Assembly (NCBI RefSeq): GCF_003597395.2
Contig: NC_133777.1
Location: 8,629,294-8,693,293 of the forward strand
Direction of reading: 5' to 3'
Length of the DNA: 64,000 bases
Source of the DNA: Chelonoidis abingdonii
Lineage: Eukaryota > Chordata > Testudines > Testudinidae
Shown here one piece after another: positions 35,001 to 46,788 of this stretch. A program made the position numbers and the translations under genes. The notes under the pieces were generated by a model, which was given only the letters and a program-made list of their open reading frames with translations, was not told the DNA's origin and made no database searches. Within the stretch, counting starts at the first letter, position 1; every line of letters starts with the position of its first letter.

Positions 35001-36469
35001 AGGCGGCCAAGGAAAATGAGCCATGGATTTAATAGACTTTCAGGTCTCTTCGGGGTCTTCTGATATTTCTAGTGTTGCATTGAAACTGTAATCAAACCCA
35101 AGCACTTGTTCATTTCTTCGTTGTTCCAGTCTTCTCTTGGGCAGTGGGGGAGTTGGTGGGTGGTTGTTAATAAAGTGAAAATGTCACCTCCCCATAAGCA
35201 ATATTTAAGGTGCCCTGATCCTTCACATATGACTGATCTATGCTGCCTGCACACCAAAGGCCCAGACCTGATCTCACTTACACCAACTTTAAACTAGGGC
35301 CGTTCCAGTGATTCACTGGAATTTCTTTAGGTTCTGCACCCAGCATAATTCAGCACTCTATTTTCCACCAGTGCCTGGGCTCTGGGGATGCTGATGTTTG
35401 CCATTACTTCAAGAGAGATTTCTGAGGTCAATAGCTTGGAGAAAAATAAATACTACTCTGCCCAATGCTGAAGTTTCACTGGGATACCACACATCTAGAC
35501 AAAAACTATCAGCCTCAAAGAGTTTCAGCTTGTGGAGTTAACTTGAATTTTTCCATTAGACGTGGAGGGTCTGAGTTGCCTCTCTTGCCTTTGGGTTTGG
35601 CCCACAGAACCAACCATCTTCCCAGACCAGCTTGGATCTTGGAGGCTGCACCAGAAGCCAGTGGCTGTACACCAGCTCTGAACTCCCCTGTTTTCCAATC
35701 CAAGTGCCACAGATTCTCTGGGATCCTTCACAGGGAGGTCCATGCTAAAAGCAGGCAAAACTTTCCTTTCCATAAGTGCAGGCTCCCATCTGCATCCGGA
35801 GGTGGAGGCAACCAGGGGGCCTTGGGAGAGTCATCAGAAGCCAGACTTCCCCAGATCTGAATGAACATTTCCAGGTAATGGGGGGAATTGAGTGGGAGGG
35901 TGTTGTGACTTTCCTGGCATCGGGAGTCCCTTGCTAGAATCCCCTGAGTTTTCTGGTGGCTCAGTGGCACCTCAAAGCCCTCCTCCCTCCATGAATAAAT
36001 GTTATAGCTCCACCCGGGGCATTCTGTTTATCACACCCTAGATCTAAGCTAGGTGTGATTATGGACATAATCCTCCAAATGCTCACTCAGGCCAATAGTC
36101 CCACTTATCTGCCTTTGCCCCTCAACCCAAGCTATGCATCCTCACCTGTGTTTCCGGTGGCTGATGCTCAGATATACTAAAGGTCCTTTGTGCTGCTCTG
36201 GCAGTGTAAAAGAACCACAAAATGGTTGCAGGGGGACTTCTTGGCTGGTGTGGAGCTGGCATAAGGACTCTTCCCTGGCCCTGTTCCTAGCCCCTGGGGT
36301 GGCACATGTCCAGGATGCACTGCACTATGGCTATCCTCTGTTTCCCAGGCCCTGGAGGGGACCTTAATGCTGTTCTAGCATACGGGAGGGAGATGAACAG
36401 ACACTATGTGGCCTCAGGATAAAAGAGGTGCAAAGGTCACCTAAAGCCACCTAACCACTCCCCCCCCGC

Positions 36470-36495
36470 CCTCCACACACACACACATACACACT
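36470..36495. repeat. (CA)n microsatellite
   Basis: A short, once-interrupted CA run follows a C run (36461-36470). Confidence 0.85.
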
Positions 36496-37164
36496 GTTAC
36501 TGCCCCAAGCTCCAAGTCAGGGCCATTGGGTCAAATTCTGCTCTTGAGTGGGCTGCCCATAGGGCACAGATCCTGCCCGTCAGTGCGGTGACCCCAGCGG
36601 GTTCTGTTGGGGCAGGATGGTGCCAACTTACTAGTTACGCCAGATTTACCCTCCAACTATCTCCAAGCAGAGATTGGCCCAAAATATAGACATATTTTTA
36701 ATTTGGGTTCAAATAAGTATTCTGAACCCATTAAAAAAATCCACCGAGTAATATAGCCAGTTTCATTTTATTTAATTAACACTCTCCCCCCTTGTCTTAA
36801 AGTGGTAAAAGTCTACATGTCTTCTCACCAATCTGTTGCTTCTCACTGTCATTTGGACCCAGTGCTGGTCTATCAGTACAGGTTTAGGCCCATAGCTGTT
36901 GGGAGCTGAGCTCTGAATGGCTCAGCTTGGGATGGACCACTGGCTCCACGTGGAATGCAGCAAAGCAAGGCCTTGCAGGCTGCAGACTAGTGTAGCTCGG
37001 TGTTAAAACTGAAAGCGACAGTGTCCAATTAAAAATCATGGGCCAGACCATCTCTTCTCCCCTTTGATGATGAGAGAGGAAAACCCGTTCCTTTGTCCCA
37101 AACAATGGCAGAGGCCCCTGTCCCTGGCACTGAGAAAATCACCATGTGCTTGTTGGCCCAGACC

Positions 37165-37245
37165 CTCCAAGGTACTTAGGCTCCTAACTTCCACTGATTT
37201 CAGGCAAAGTTAGGAGCTTATATACTTTTAAGAATCTGGGCTTCT
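37165..37245. repeat. Fold-back repeat fragment
   Basis: AGGTACTTAGGCTCCTAACT faces AAGTTAGGAGCTTATATACT as an imperfect inverted repeat. The first half recurs at 61916-61940. Confidence 0.5.
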
Positions 37246-39268
37246 GTGACTTGGGGGGCAGGAAAGTGCATAATAGGTGGGAAGAGAGCTGGGCCAAGGA
37301 AAAGCTGCTCATTATCCTCCTCTAAACCTGCCAGAATCTGGTACGGACTCCTGCTCTGTGCTCTCAACCCCCTTGGCACAGGCAAGGAACCAATGAGAGC
37401 GTGTCTTCAGAGGGGAGTTGTGCTACCAGGGTGGCACTAAGGGGGCACTCAAAGGCACTGGGCCTCTTTGTGTGTATTGGAGGTACCCCCTTAACTGAAG
37501 ACATTGGCAGGTCAGAGGGGGGGCCGAGCTGCCCACTACACAGGAGGCAATGCCCTCCCCCTCATGAGGAGATGATCCTGAGGTAACTCCCTTTTCCCAG
37601 CCCTCCCATGGGTTTTCCTGCAAGAACTTGGGCTTTAGAAAGAATTCCCTACAGGTGTCATTAATTGCTAGAGCTTTCCAAAGCATGGCTGGGTCACTTT
37701 ATGAGCAGTTTGCTTAAAGCTGCTGTGTGAATCATGCTCCCAGAGTTTCCAGTGTGAATAAACTCTAGACCAGAAAGAGTATTATGCAAAAACATTTGTT
37801 TTGCTTGGAGTCAGTGCAGGAAACAACTGCTTGTCTCATGTTTACATGACTAAGAATTGTTGTTAATTACTGGTCCCCAATTCATTCAGAAAGTTCAGGA
37901 ACTGTAGCCAACCCTGCAGAGAGCCTGGGATGGACTTTGAGGAAGTAACATCACCAGAAACCAGGTGAGTTTTGCATGGGGTCTGTTTTGTCTACAACAT
38001 TGTGCATGGCTTGGTTGTCAACTCCAGGAATTATTTACATGGCTAGAATTATAAAAGTTTAATGTACTAGCCACTGTATATGCACATGGTTTATTTTTTG
38101 CATGTCACTCACCTTGGACAATTAAATTAGACTAGTCAGTTTAATTTTCTAGTTTCTGATCAGTGACATGGTTCTCAGTGGATATTGAACTTGTGAGCTT
38201 TGGCACCAAAAACTACAGGCCTCTTTCATTGTAGCTAAAAGAGATTCTTTTAACTGTAAGTAGCAGGCTTTTTTCCTCACCAGGGCCAGCCAGTACAGGG
38301 AGACATGATCAGATTCACTAAGCTAGTCTGTTATCTATGCTGATATCCCAATCCTCATCAGCCATGTGTATCACTCATTCAACCCATGTGACTTAAATAT
38401 ATTTATATTAACATTAGTGCATAGCAATGTTCCCCCAGGAAGGGGCAAGCTCTGGGATATGTGCGCAGTAGGGGACTGGAAGGGCCTTTTGCATGAGGAA
38501 GCAGCTGGCTCTCTTCTCCCATCCATGCTCTAGACTAGAGAGAAGTCACCAGAGCACAATCTCTCCTGGTGTCAGCATTCCAGTGTGTTGCCATGGTGCC
38601 AATGTAGGTTTGGAGTTGTATCAGCAGATAGAAACCTAGGGCTTGCTGCTGTTCCCATCGAAGTGACTGACAAGACTTCAGGACCAGGCCACCAAGCAGT
38701 TTTCCTGTCCCTATATGTCCCTTCTAGTGATCACTGCAGGCACGTGCTGTGGTCACTGTAAGAATTATACTATATCCAATGTTGGCACTTTGATCGGCCG
38801 AGCAGGGCACTGAGAAAGCAAGAACCAGCCCAGTCCTTCTCTTCAGGCTGCAGTGAACCATAAGGTCAAAAGCATTTGAAACCCAATTTTGTCACCCTTC
38901 CTCCTTTAACTGTCACAGAAAATCTCTTTCCTCCCTGGAATTTCCAAGGTGTAGTCTCTGTCCAGAGAAGGTTTGGGGAACTTTCTGCTTGAGGTTTTTC
39001 TCTATATTTGGATCAGTTTGGAATATATTTTGCTGTATATAAAATGTCAGACATCAACCGTGTTGATGGATTGTCATTCAAGTTAATAATGTTGCCCCAC
39101 AATTGTATTTTTGTGAGCTTTCTGTTCCTTTAACACTGCTCTGTGTTGCAGGGCTCTGCTGCTCTGCGAAATGAAAATTAGAGGGCGAAACCCAGTAGAA
39201 AAGCCTGCAGCGCCAGGCATTAAGGGTCTTTTCCTGCTCACAAAGGCAGTTTTGCTACTGGCCTCCGT

Positions 39269-39524
39269 GGGTATGTCTACACTGCAATTAAAAACCTGAG
39301 GCTGGCCTGTGCCAGCTGACATGAGTGAGGCTTGGGCTAAGGGGCTGTTTAACTGCAGTGTAGACATTTGTGCCCTCCCACCTCGCAGGGTCCTAGAGCC
39401 TGGTCTCCCGCCGGAGCCCAAAAGAGCTATGCTGCCATTAACAGCCCCTTATCCTGAGCCCCATGAGCCAGAGTCAGCTGACACAGGCCAGCCACAGGTG
39501 TCTAACTGCAGTGTAGACATACCC
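39269..39524. mobile_element. Palindromic MITE with perfect 18-bp ends
   Basis: It begins GGGTATGTCTACACTGCA and ends with the exact inverse. Internally it repeats the theme: GGGCTAAGGGGCTGTTTAAC faces ACAGCCCCTTATCCTGAGCC. I recognise it as a family common in turtles, but cannot name its superfamily. No clear target duplication is visible. Confidence 0.75.
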
Positions 39525-40866
39525 CATTGGGCTAGTACTGGGCTCAATATGTCTTCACTTTACAATTTAGGGGCTAGAGATCCTGAATGCTGCTGAGCAC
39601 CTCCTCAGTGCTAAGCACTTTCAATTCCCAGCAAAGCCAGTGGTAGCAACTAACAGTGCTTCTCACCTTGCAGGATCTGGCCTGTCCTTTGATCCAGTCA
39701 TTCCCCTATTCCATTTTACCTTCTGATGTGCCTCTGCTAGTTTTTTCTTTAACAAATGCGTTCTTGTCTCAGGCGCTCCTGTTAAAGTCTCCTGTGTCTT
39801 CGCGTCCGTATTTCAGTGTAATGCGTGGGGAAACGGCTTCCTTGAGGTAGTCTGTTGGTGTCCCAGGTGCTGGACTAGCGGGCTCCTCCATTGTATTTCA
39901 ACATTTTTTTGATTTCCTGTGGACTTTCATAGTAACATCTGGGCCTCTGAGCCTCATCCCGGAGCCCCCGGATCCAATAACACTGCAGAAGCAAACTGCC
40001 CCCAATGTCCTGTAGCCTCCAGTCAAAAAGTGACATGTTGCCAACCTTCTAACAAGGGATCCCTGGAAAATGCTCTGCCTCCTTCAGTGTCACATGTTAT
40101 ATGCCTGGGGTAAAATATTCTCCCTGCTCCTGGCAACCGCTGCATCATCTCCATACTCCCTTCCCCTTCTCCCCCAAATCTATTTACTCTATAGTTCTCC
40201 GGGGGTTGTGAGAACTCTGTGGCACATCCCATGGGAGCACCTCCAGGCCCTAGGGCCCACGAACAGAGGTCCCCTTGCTGCTGTCATTCCAGGCTCTCAG
40301 CAATAGTGCGCTTGCTCGGACAATGCCTCCACATTTGGACAAGCAGAAGTGGCTCAGTGTTTCAGGGAGGGTTGGAAGCAGTTTTGTGCCACCTGCCCAT
40401 CTAGATGATGCCAGTTCCTCTCCCTGATCTGGAGCCCACTGTGCCCAGGGCTGGCCTAAGGATTGTGGTGTGGGGTCAGTGAGACGATTCCTTGGGGGTA
40501 CGCTGACCCATTTGATGTTCAGAGCATGTGTCCAGGGAGATCTTTAGCCTCCCACACTCCCCGTCAGGTTGGTCTGTTTACATCAGTTGCATTTTCAAGG
40601 CTCTTTGCAAGAACCCAAAAAAGCTGCTCTTACCAAGTGTTACCAACCCCATCCAGCTCATTGGTAGCAGCAGTATTTCCTCCATCTCATGTAGTATTTC
40701 TGCCTTTCTTCTGCGGAGCAATGCAGAGCAAGGGTTTCCTGTCATGCTAAATTCCTGTGTAGCTGCTCACACAACTGTGTGAGGTTGCTTTGAAAGCTGA
40801 CAAGTTTGGCGGAGGGCGGGGAGCTGCAAGATGTGAAGCTAATGCGATTTGAAACGCACAGAATTG

Positions 40867-41290
40867 CTGGTTTCAGAGTAGCAGCCGTGTTAGTCTGTAT
40901 CCACAAAAAGAACAGGAGTATTTGTGGCACCTTGGAGACTAACAAATTTTTTTCAGCATGAGCTTTCGTGAGCTACAGCTCACTTCTTCGGATGCATAGA
41001 ATGGAACACAAAGGCAGGAGATATTTATACATGAAAAGGTGGAAGTATGCATACCAACAGGAAGAGTCTAATCAATTGAGATGAGCTATCATCAGCAGGA
41101 GAAAAAAAACTTTTGAAGTGATAATTAAGATGACCCATAGAAGGTGTGAGGAGAACTTAACATAGGGAAATAGATTCAATTAGTGTAATGACCCAACCAT
41201 TCCCAGTCTCTGTTTAGGCCTGAGTTAATTGTATCTAATTTGCATATTAATTCGAGTTCAGCAGTCTCTCTTTGGAGTCTGTTTTTGAAT
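40867..41290 (+). mobile_element. Turtle interspersed repeat, same family as 7286-7712
   Basis: It begins TGGTTTCAGAGTAGCAGCC and follows the 7286 copy for over 350 bp, through GAGCTATCATCAGCAGGAG and TAATGACCCAACCATTCCCA to the TTGCATATTAA region. It is followed within 200 bp by an inverted copy. Confidence 0.75.
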
Positions 41291-41469
41291 TGCTGATTGC
41301 AAAGTCAGAGCCAGGGAGAGGGCAGCAGGTGCCCTAGATTCTTTGGCCCAGTCCAGCACTAATGCTTCCTGCTGCCTCAGGCACAAAATGAGGCTCCCCT
41401 CCCATCCCGCCTGAGAACTGGGGGATGGTGGGACTGAGTCTGACCAGGACTCCAGGGGCCAAGTGTGCC

Positions 41470-41786
41470 AACTATAATAAGACTAATTAATTAAGGTGGG
41501 CTAGAAACGGGCCATCCTGATTATCAGTACAAAAGTTTTTTTTTCTCCTGCTGATAATAGCCCATCTTAATTGATTAGTCTCGTTATAGTTGGTATGGCA
41601 ACACCCATTTTTTCATGTTCTCTGTGTATATATATCTTCCTGTTGTATTTTCCACTCCATGCATCCGATGAAGTGGGCTGTAGCCACGAAAGCTTATGCC
41701 CAAATACATTTGTTAGTCTAAGGTGCCACAAGTCCTCCTGTTCTTTTTGCTGATACAGACTAACAGGGTTACCCCTCTGAAACTTT
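41470..41786 (-). mobile_element. Turtle interspersed repeat, inverted copy
   Basis: Read on the minus strand it starts GTTTCAGAGGGGTAACCC, then GTTAGTCTGTATC, GAACAGGAGGACTTGTGGCA, CTACAGCCCACTTCATCGG and so on to the GCTATTATCAGCAGGAG block. It is thus tail-to-tail with the copy at 40867-41290, separated by about 180 bp of unrelated sequence. Confidence 0.75.
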
Positions 41787-42100
41787 TCACAAAGCAGTCA
41801 TTCCATATCTGACCTCTCCGTCCTCATCCTCATAGGAAACCTGCACAGCACCTTCAAACGATGAGCCTGGGAGCTTAAATTCATAACTTTACAAGACACT
41901 AAAAAGCATGGTCTTAATAAAGACACTGGATTTATGGCTTATAACAACAATCTGTAACCTATTAACCACTCCTTTTCTGTCCTATGCCTGAAAAGGTGTT
42001 AATGGGCCACTTTACCTTGAATGGTCTGGTACAGTATGTGTTAACTACTTATGCTAAACAAGCTGTTCCAGCTTGTAGTAGCTGTGACACTCTGAGTACC

Positions 42101-42178
42101 TTTTGAAAGCTTCTCTCTCTCTCCAACAGAAGTTGGTCCAAGAAAAGATATTACCTCACCTGCCTTGTCTCTCAGAGA
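42101..42178 (+). mobile_element. Interspersed repeat fragment
   Basis: GAAAGCTTCTCTCTCTCTCC, AACAGAAGTTGGTCCAAGAA and AAGATATTACCTCACCTGCC form a block I recognise as a common turtle repeat. Confidence 0.5.
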
Positions 42179-42889
42179 AGATGTTTTTTAGGGGGAACTT
42201 TTTAATAGGCTCATTTCAAAGGCTATGAAATAAAGGAAAATGTGTTTCCTATCATGACCATCTGAATGATCAGTTAACACTATATACAAGCAGAGAAGGG
42301 GAAGCAGTTAGCTTATTTCCTTTAATTAACCTTGACAAAGGACAGTTTTAGCCACACCTGGAGGAAGTGTGCAAGTACATATGGGAGACAGCAGCAGAGA
42401 GAATACACATGGCTAGGGGTGGGTAGGTGAGTCTTTTAGTCTTGAAGGTGCCACCCAACTCCTCGTGCCATCTTTCAAACTACCCAATGAGAAATGGAGT
42501 AGCCAGGAGAGCAATCTGTCTTACCAGGGAAGGGAGGCTGAGGGAACTGGTATGTTTTTTGAGCTTTTCTTAAGAAAGAAGGGGGTGGAAGAGGGCTTCC
42601 TTATGGTCTCCTGTAGTGACTCAGATGTTCTAGTACTGATCTCATCCCAGTGCAGTGGTGTTGGCTTCAGTGGTCAGTTATTCCTGTTTTACACATGTGT
42701 TAGTCAGATCAGAAACAGTCCCCCTGGCCTTGTCCACATTAAGAACAAACCAGAATTATTATGACCACTGTTGTTACTATCAGGCTTCTAGGGCAGTGTC
42801 GACAGGGATATTTTTCCTTTATAACCATTGATTCCCAATTGGCCAATTTTTAAACACCGACCAGCTATAATGTTTTACAGAAAGCGATA

Positions 42890-43080
42890 ATACCTAGCTC
42901 TTATTTAGTGCTTTTCAGCCAGAGATTTCAAGGATTTTGATGATCATTATCCCCATTTTAAAGATGGGGAAACTCAGGCTCAGAGGCAAAATGGCTAGCC
43001 CAGGGTCATTTAGCAAGTCTGCGGCCATGCTGGGAATAGAACCTATTTCTCCTCAGTTTCAGTCCTGTCCTGTAGCTCCT
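42890..43080 (-). mobile_element. MIR-like SINE fragment
   Basis: ACCTAGCTCTTATTTAGTGC, CCCATTTTAAAGATGGGGAA, CTCAGGCTCAGAGG and GGAATAGAACCTATTTCTCC form an inverted, nearly full-length MIR-type SINE with its tail. Confidence 0.6.
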
Positions 43081-43104
43081 AGGCCATACTGACTCTCCAG
43101 CCAG

Positions 43105-43240
43105 TCTCATTACACCCATGGGAAGTAGGGAAGTATTATTATCCCCCCTTCATAGATGAAAAAACTGAGGCACAGGGCACTTAAATGACTTACCCAAAGT
43201 CAGTGGCAGCTCTGATTGCCAGCTCAGTCTGCTGGGCCAC
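43105..43240 (-). mobile_element. Second MIR-like SINE fragment, adjacent
   Basis: CCTTCATAGATGAAAAAACT, GAGGCACAGGGCACTTAAAT and GACTTACCCAAAGTCAGTGG repeat the same core as the neighbouring fragment in the same orientation. This suggests two independent insertions or a tandem. Confidence 0.5.
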
Positions 43241-43454
43241 TGGAAATTGTGGGCTTGTCTTCATCAGGGATTATTGCTGTAGTGTAAGGAATGAGACCAA
43301 GGTAGATTTGCACTGGTACGGAGCATCTACACTTGGGGTTCACACTAATGGGAATCCATCAGTGCCAGGATCCCTAATGCAGTCTAGCGCCACAACTGCT
43401 CTGTGGCACACTCCTCTGCTGACTGCCCTAGAGACCTGCGATGCTTTCTTACCC

Positions 43455-43744
43455 CTGGTCTATACTGGGGGGGGGGGGGAAACAATCCACGAGAATAGTG
43501 TAGCTGAAGTCGACGTATCTTAGATTGAATTAAAATTACTTACTTCACGTCCTCGCGGTGCTGGATCGATGGCCATGGCTCCCCTGTCGACTTTGCTTCT
43601 GCCTCTCACACTGCTGGAGTTCAGCAGCCGACGGGAGATTGATCGGGGATCGATCTATCACATCTACACTACATGCGATAAATCGATTCCCCAATAGATG
43701 GATCGCTACCTGCCGATCCGGCAGGTAGTGTAGACGTACTCTTA
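43455..43744. mobile_element. GGTCTACACTA-type palindromic MITE
   Basis: It begins CTGGTCTATACT followed by a G run and ends GTAGTGTAGACGTACTCTT. The interior has GTCGAC and ATCGAT palindromes (ATCGATGG, CGATAAATCGATT, GGGGATCGATCTATC). It resembles a turtle family that recurs at 7721-7980. Confidence 0.6.
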
Positions 43745-45189
43745 GTCCCAGTTCTGCTGCCCATTGTTGCATTGCCTTATGCAAAATAACTGAGCTACTA
43801 CATTTCAGCCCACGGGTGCACTGATAACCTTGGATGACCTCCTCTCACCCCCCTCCAGAGCATTTGCCAGGCAGTCAAGTTGGCCTTTCTGCCTAGTGCT
43901 TTGTGGGAATTTTTAACATACTAGTTCCCAACATGGACTGAAGCTATTTGATTAATAATTGGCAGTTGCCCTGGTCTAATTATGACTGTATTAGCTGGAA
44001 TAAAAAAGGCATAAGCAGAAACACAAAGCCAACAAAAACTGACCTATTAATATGAGGGGTGGAGCAGCAAGGCCTTTGAGATGCAAATTCTACCCCAGAA
44101 GGTTTTCCCTCCCTGAAGGATTTTCTATGGTGTAACCTCCAGGGCTGTTTAGGTTCTCACTGTACCAGCTGGCACACCATGATCAGGCAGCATGGGGAGG
44201 ATGCAGAAGAATTCAGCCTGCCCTTATCCTTCTGCAGGGGATAGGCCTATCAGGCACTGCGTTCTGTCGCTGGCTTGGCCACAGGCTTCCTGTGTGACCT
44301 TAGACAATAGACTTGGAAAGGCTGGTCTGCACATTGGTTTTGTACCACTGTCACTATCTCAGTCAGAGGGTGAGTCTGTACTGATATAGTTAGGTTCCTT
44401 GTCTCAGCTGCAGGGTGAGCTGCACCCCGTCAGACCTTGGGTCTTTACCTTTCTTCCAGGATGGAATTTCATAGTTCCCACTCTCAGAGCAGGCCCTGGT
44501 ATTGCAAGGTGCTTCCGAGTAGGACCCACTGAGTTCAGGTCCTGCAGCTTTTCCCCTCAGGATTCTGTGACCAGGGGGGTGTACAGTGACCAAACAGTCT
44601 TCTTAGAACCAAGGCATTGCTTATTTTAGCAATGGGAACACAGCAATTCGAGGGCAAGGATTTGAAACCAACAAATGCCTCCACGCATCTTTCTTCCTCA
44701 AAGCCTTACCAACCTGTGATGGTGACCTAGCTTCTCCAGTTGCCCCTACCAGGTTCCTGTGTCTCATCTGGTTTCCCCCCCACATCCGCAAATAACTGCT
44801 GTCTAGCTAAAAGTCACCCCCATCTCCATCTAAAGAGGGTCTGTTTGATCCTACCATAGCTCTCTTGTTCTGTGTTTTGAGGGCCTTTTCCAGTCCTGGT
44901 CCAAACCAGTTTTGTTGATTGGCCGGAGAGGAAGCAAAATCATCAAAACTAATAGCTCTGGCATTGTCCCTGAACAGCTCTTAAGTGTTTGCTGAGAGGT
45001 GGCTATCTGAAGCCATTCCTTTTTCATCATGCCTGAGAGCTCTCTGTTGAATTAATCCAATATATTCATACAGTAAACACCCAAATAACCCAGCCAACGT
45101 AGTCGTCATAAGTTATCACAGGGCAGCTCCACATCTATCATACTGGTACAACGCATCGTGTCTTATACTGATCTAGTGTGTTCCCCTTC

Positions 45190-45544
45190 CAGGGCTGGCT
45201 CCAGGCACCAGCATTCCAAGCTGATGCTTGGGGCGGCAATCTGCAAGGGGCGGCAGTCCCTGTTGTTTTGCCCTCAAGCAGCGCGCCAAATTGCTGCCAC
45301 GGGAGGCAAGGGCAGTCCGTGTGCCCTTAGGATGGCAGGTGCATTTCAGTGGTGGCAGCAATTCGGCAGCAGCTTCTCTGTTTAGCTCTCCGAGGCGGCT
45401 TCAGCTAAACATAGAAGCTGCTGCCGAATTGCCGCCACCGTGGAAACGCGCCTGCCGCCCTAAGAGCACACGGACTGTCCCCGCCGTCCACGGCAGCAAT
45501 TCGGCGCGCTGCTTAGGGCAGCGAAAACTGTAGAGCCGAGCCTG
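45190..45544. mobile_element. hAT-like fold-back miniature transposon with 8-bp TSD
   Basis: The ends are CAGGGCTGGCTC and, inverted, CAGGCTCGGCTC. The 8-bp duplication tccccttc is intact at 45182-45189 and 45545-45552. The two halves are imperfect inverted copies meeting near 45390-45410 (GCAGCAATTCGGCAGCAGCT against AGCTGCTGCCGAATTGCCGC). There is no coding capacity. It looks like a relative of the element at 60423-60746 by its ends. Confidence 0.85.
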
Positions 45545-45657
45545 TCCCCTTCCCATAATGAAATAAGCTAGACAAGTATCACTGCATCCACACCGAGGGT
45601 GAGCGGGGAAGAGGGGGGTTGTTTATCCTGCTTAACTGTACCACTACAGTGAAAGTG

Positions 45658-45811
45658 GCTGAGGGGAGTGAAGCAGCTCTCCCAAGAAAGGCAGGGAGGT
45701 AGCGGGCAGGGTATTGCTGGCTGTTTGGTGCTGGTTTCATCCTGCCAAGCTGCCCACATGGAAAAGAATGTCAGTTCTCGGGCCTGTGATGTGACTGCTT
45801 CGCCCTGCCCT
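45658..45811. repeat. 154-bp direct repeat, copy 1
   Basis: This segment recurs at 46635-46788 with four mismatches and no gap. Flanking sequences differ. No transposon end signature is evident at its borders. A CAGTTAAAGCGGCACAAC... TGTAGACAAGCCCC MITE-like end follows immediately at 45812-45855. Confidence 0.9.
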
Positions 45812-46634
45812 ACAGTTAAAGCGGCACAACCTTTTTGTGTAGACAAGCCCCAAGTGATCTACAAAAGAACAACACAGTTGCCCGCAAAGGAAATAAAAAG
45901 GGCTTTGTGCCCCTCCGCATGTCTCTCCGACATATAAATGTGACCTGAATGGTTTAGGGGGGAGGGGAGGAGGGTTATGTTTTTGGTCAAGTTTATTCTC
46001 CAGCTTGTTTTGCATATCAGAGGTTGTGGTCAGGTCTGCCCATTTTCTTGGAAGATGCTATGGCTGTCTGGAGAACAGGGAAGGTTAGGAGATCCCATGC
46101 GAGTGACATCTGATTAATGGAGATGGGGAGTGATCTTTAGTCAGTCTGCTTACAAGGCTTTTCTTTAACACTTAACTCCAAAGGCGTAGGAAACAATTGA
46201 AGAACAATCTTCGCTGAGGATTCTGCAGCCCCATTCCTTCAGTTAAAGCATTAAGAAAGCTGTCCACGCACAGCTGGGACATCCCAGGAGTCCTTCCGTA
46301 AAGCCTGGGAACATCAGACAAGGACACATCTGATAGTTCAGAGGAAAAAATTACTGGGAGAGGGAGAGAACTGTCAGGCCTTTTAAAAATGATACACCCG
46401 TTGTGTTCACTGCAGGCTCTCACCATCCAGTATCCCTGACTCCAAAACGAGGGCAATGACACTTCCCCAGATTAGCATTCGCCTGGTGCTTTGGGATCCT
46501 CTCATGGAAAGGGCTACAGAAATATGTTGCTAGGCCGAGCTGCATGCAACGAGCAGGAAACCTGCTACCCTTGTTCTGAAGAAGCCTCCCCCGTTTATCT
46601 TGTTGCCTCTTTCTCCTTTCCTTTCCCAGAGCAT

Positions 46635-46788
46635 GCTGAGGGGAGTGAAGCAGCTCTCCCAAGAAAGGCAGGGAGGTAGCGGGCAGGGTATTGCTGGCTG
46701 TTTGATGGTGGTTTCATCCTGCCAAGCTGCCCACATGGAAAAGAATGACAGTTCTCGGGCCTGTGATGTGACTGCTTCGCCCTACCCT
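46635..46788. repeat. 154-bp direct repeat, copy 2
   Basis: Copy 2 lies 977 bp downstream of copy 1 in the same orientation. Differences lie near the middle (TTTGATGGTGG against TTTGGTGCTGG), at GAATGACAG/GAATGTCAG, and at CCCTACCCT/CCCTGCCCT. Confidence 0.9.
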
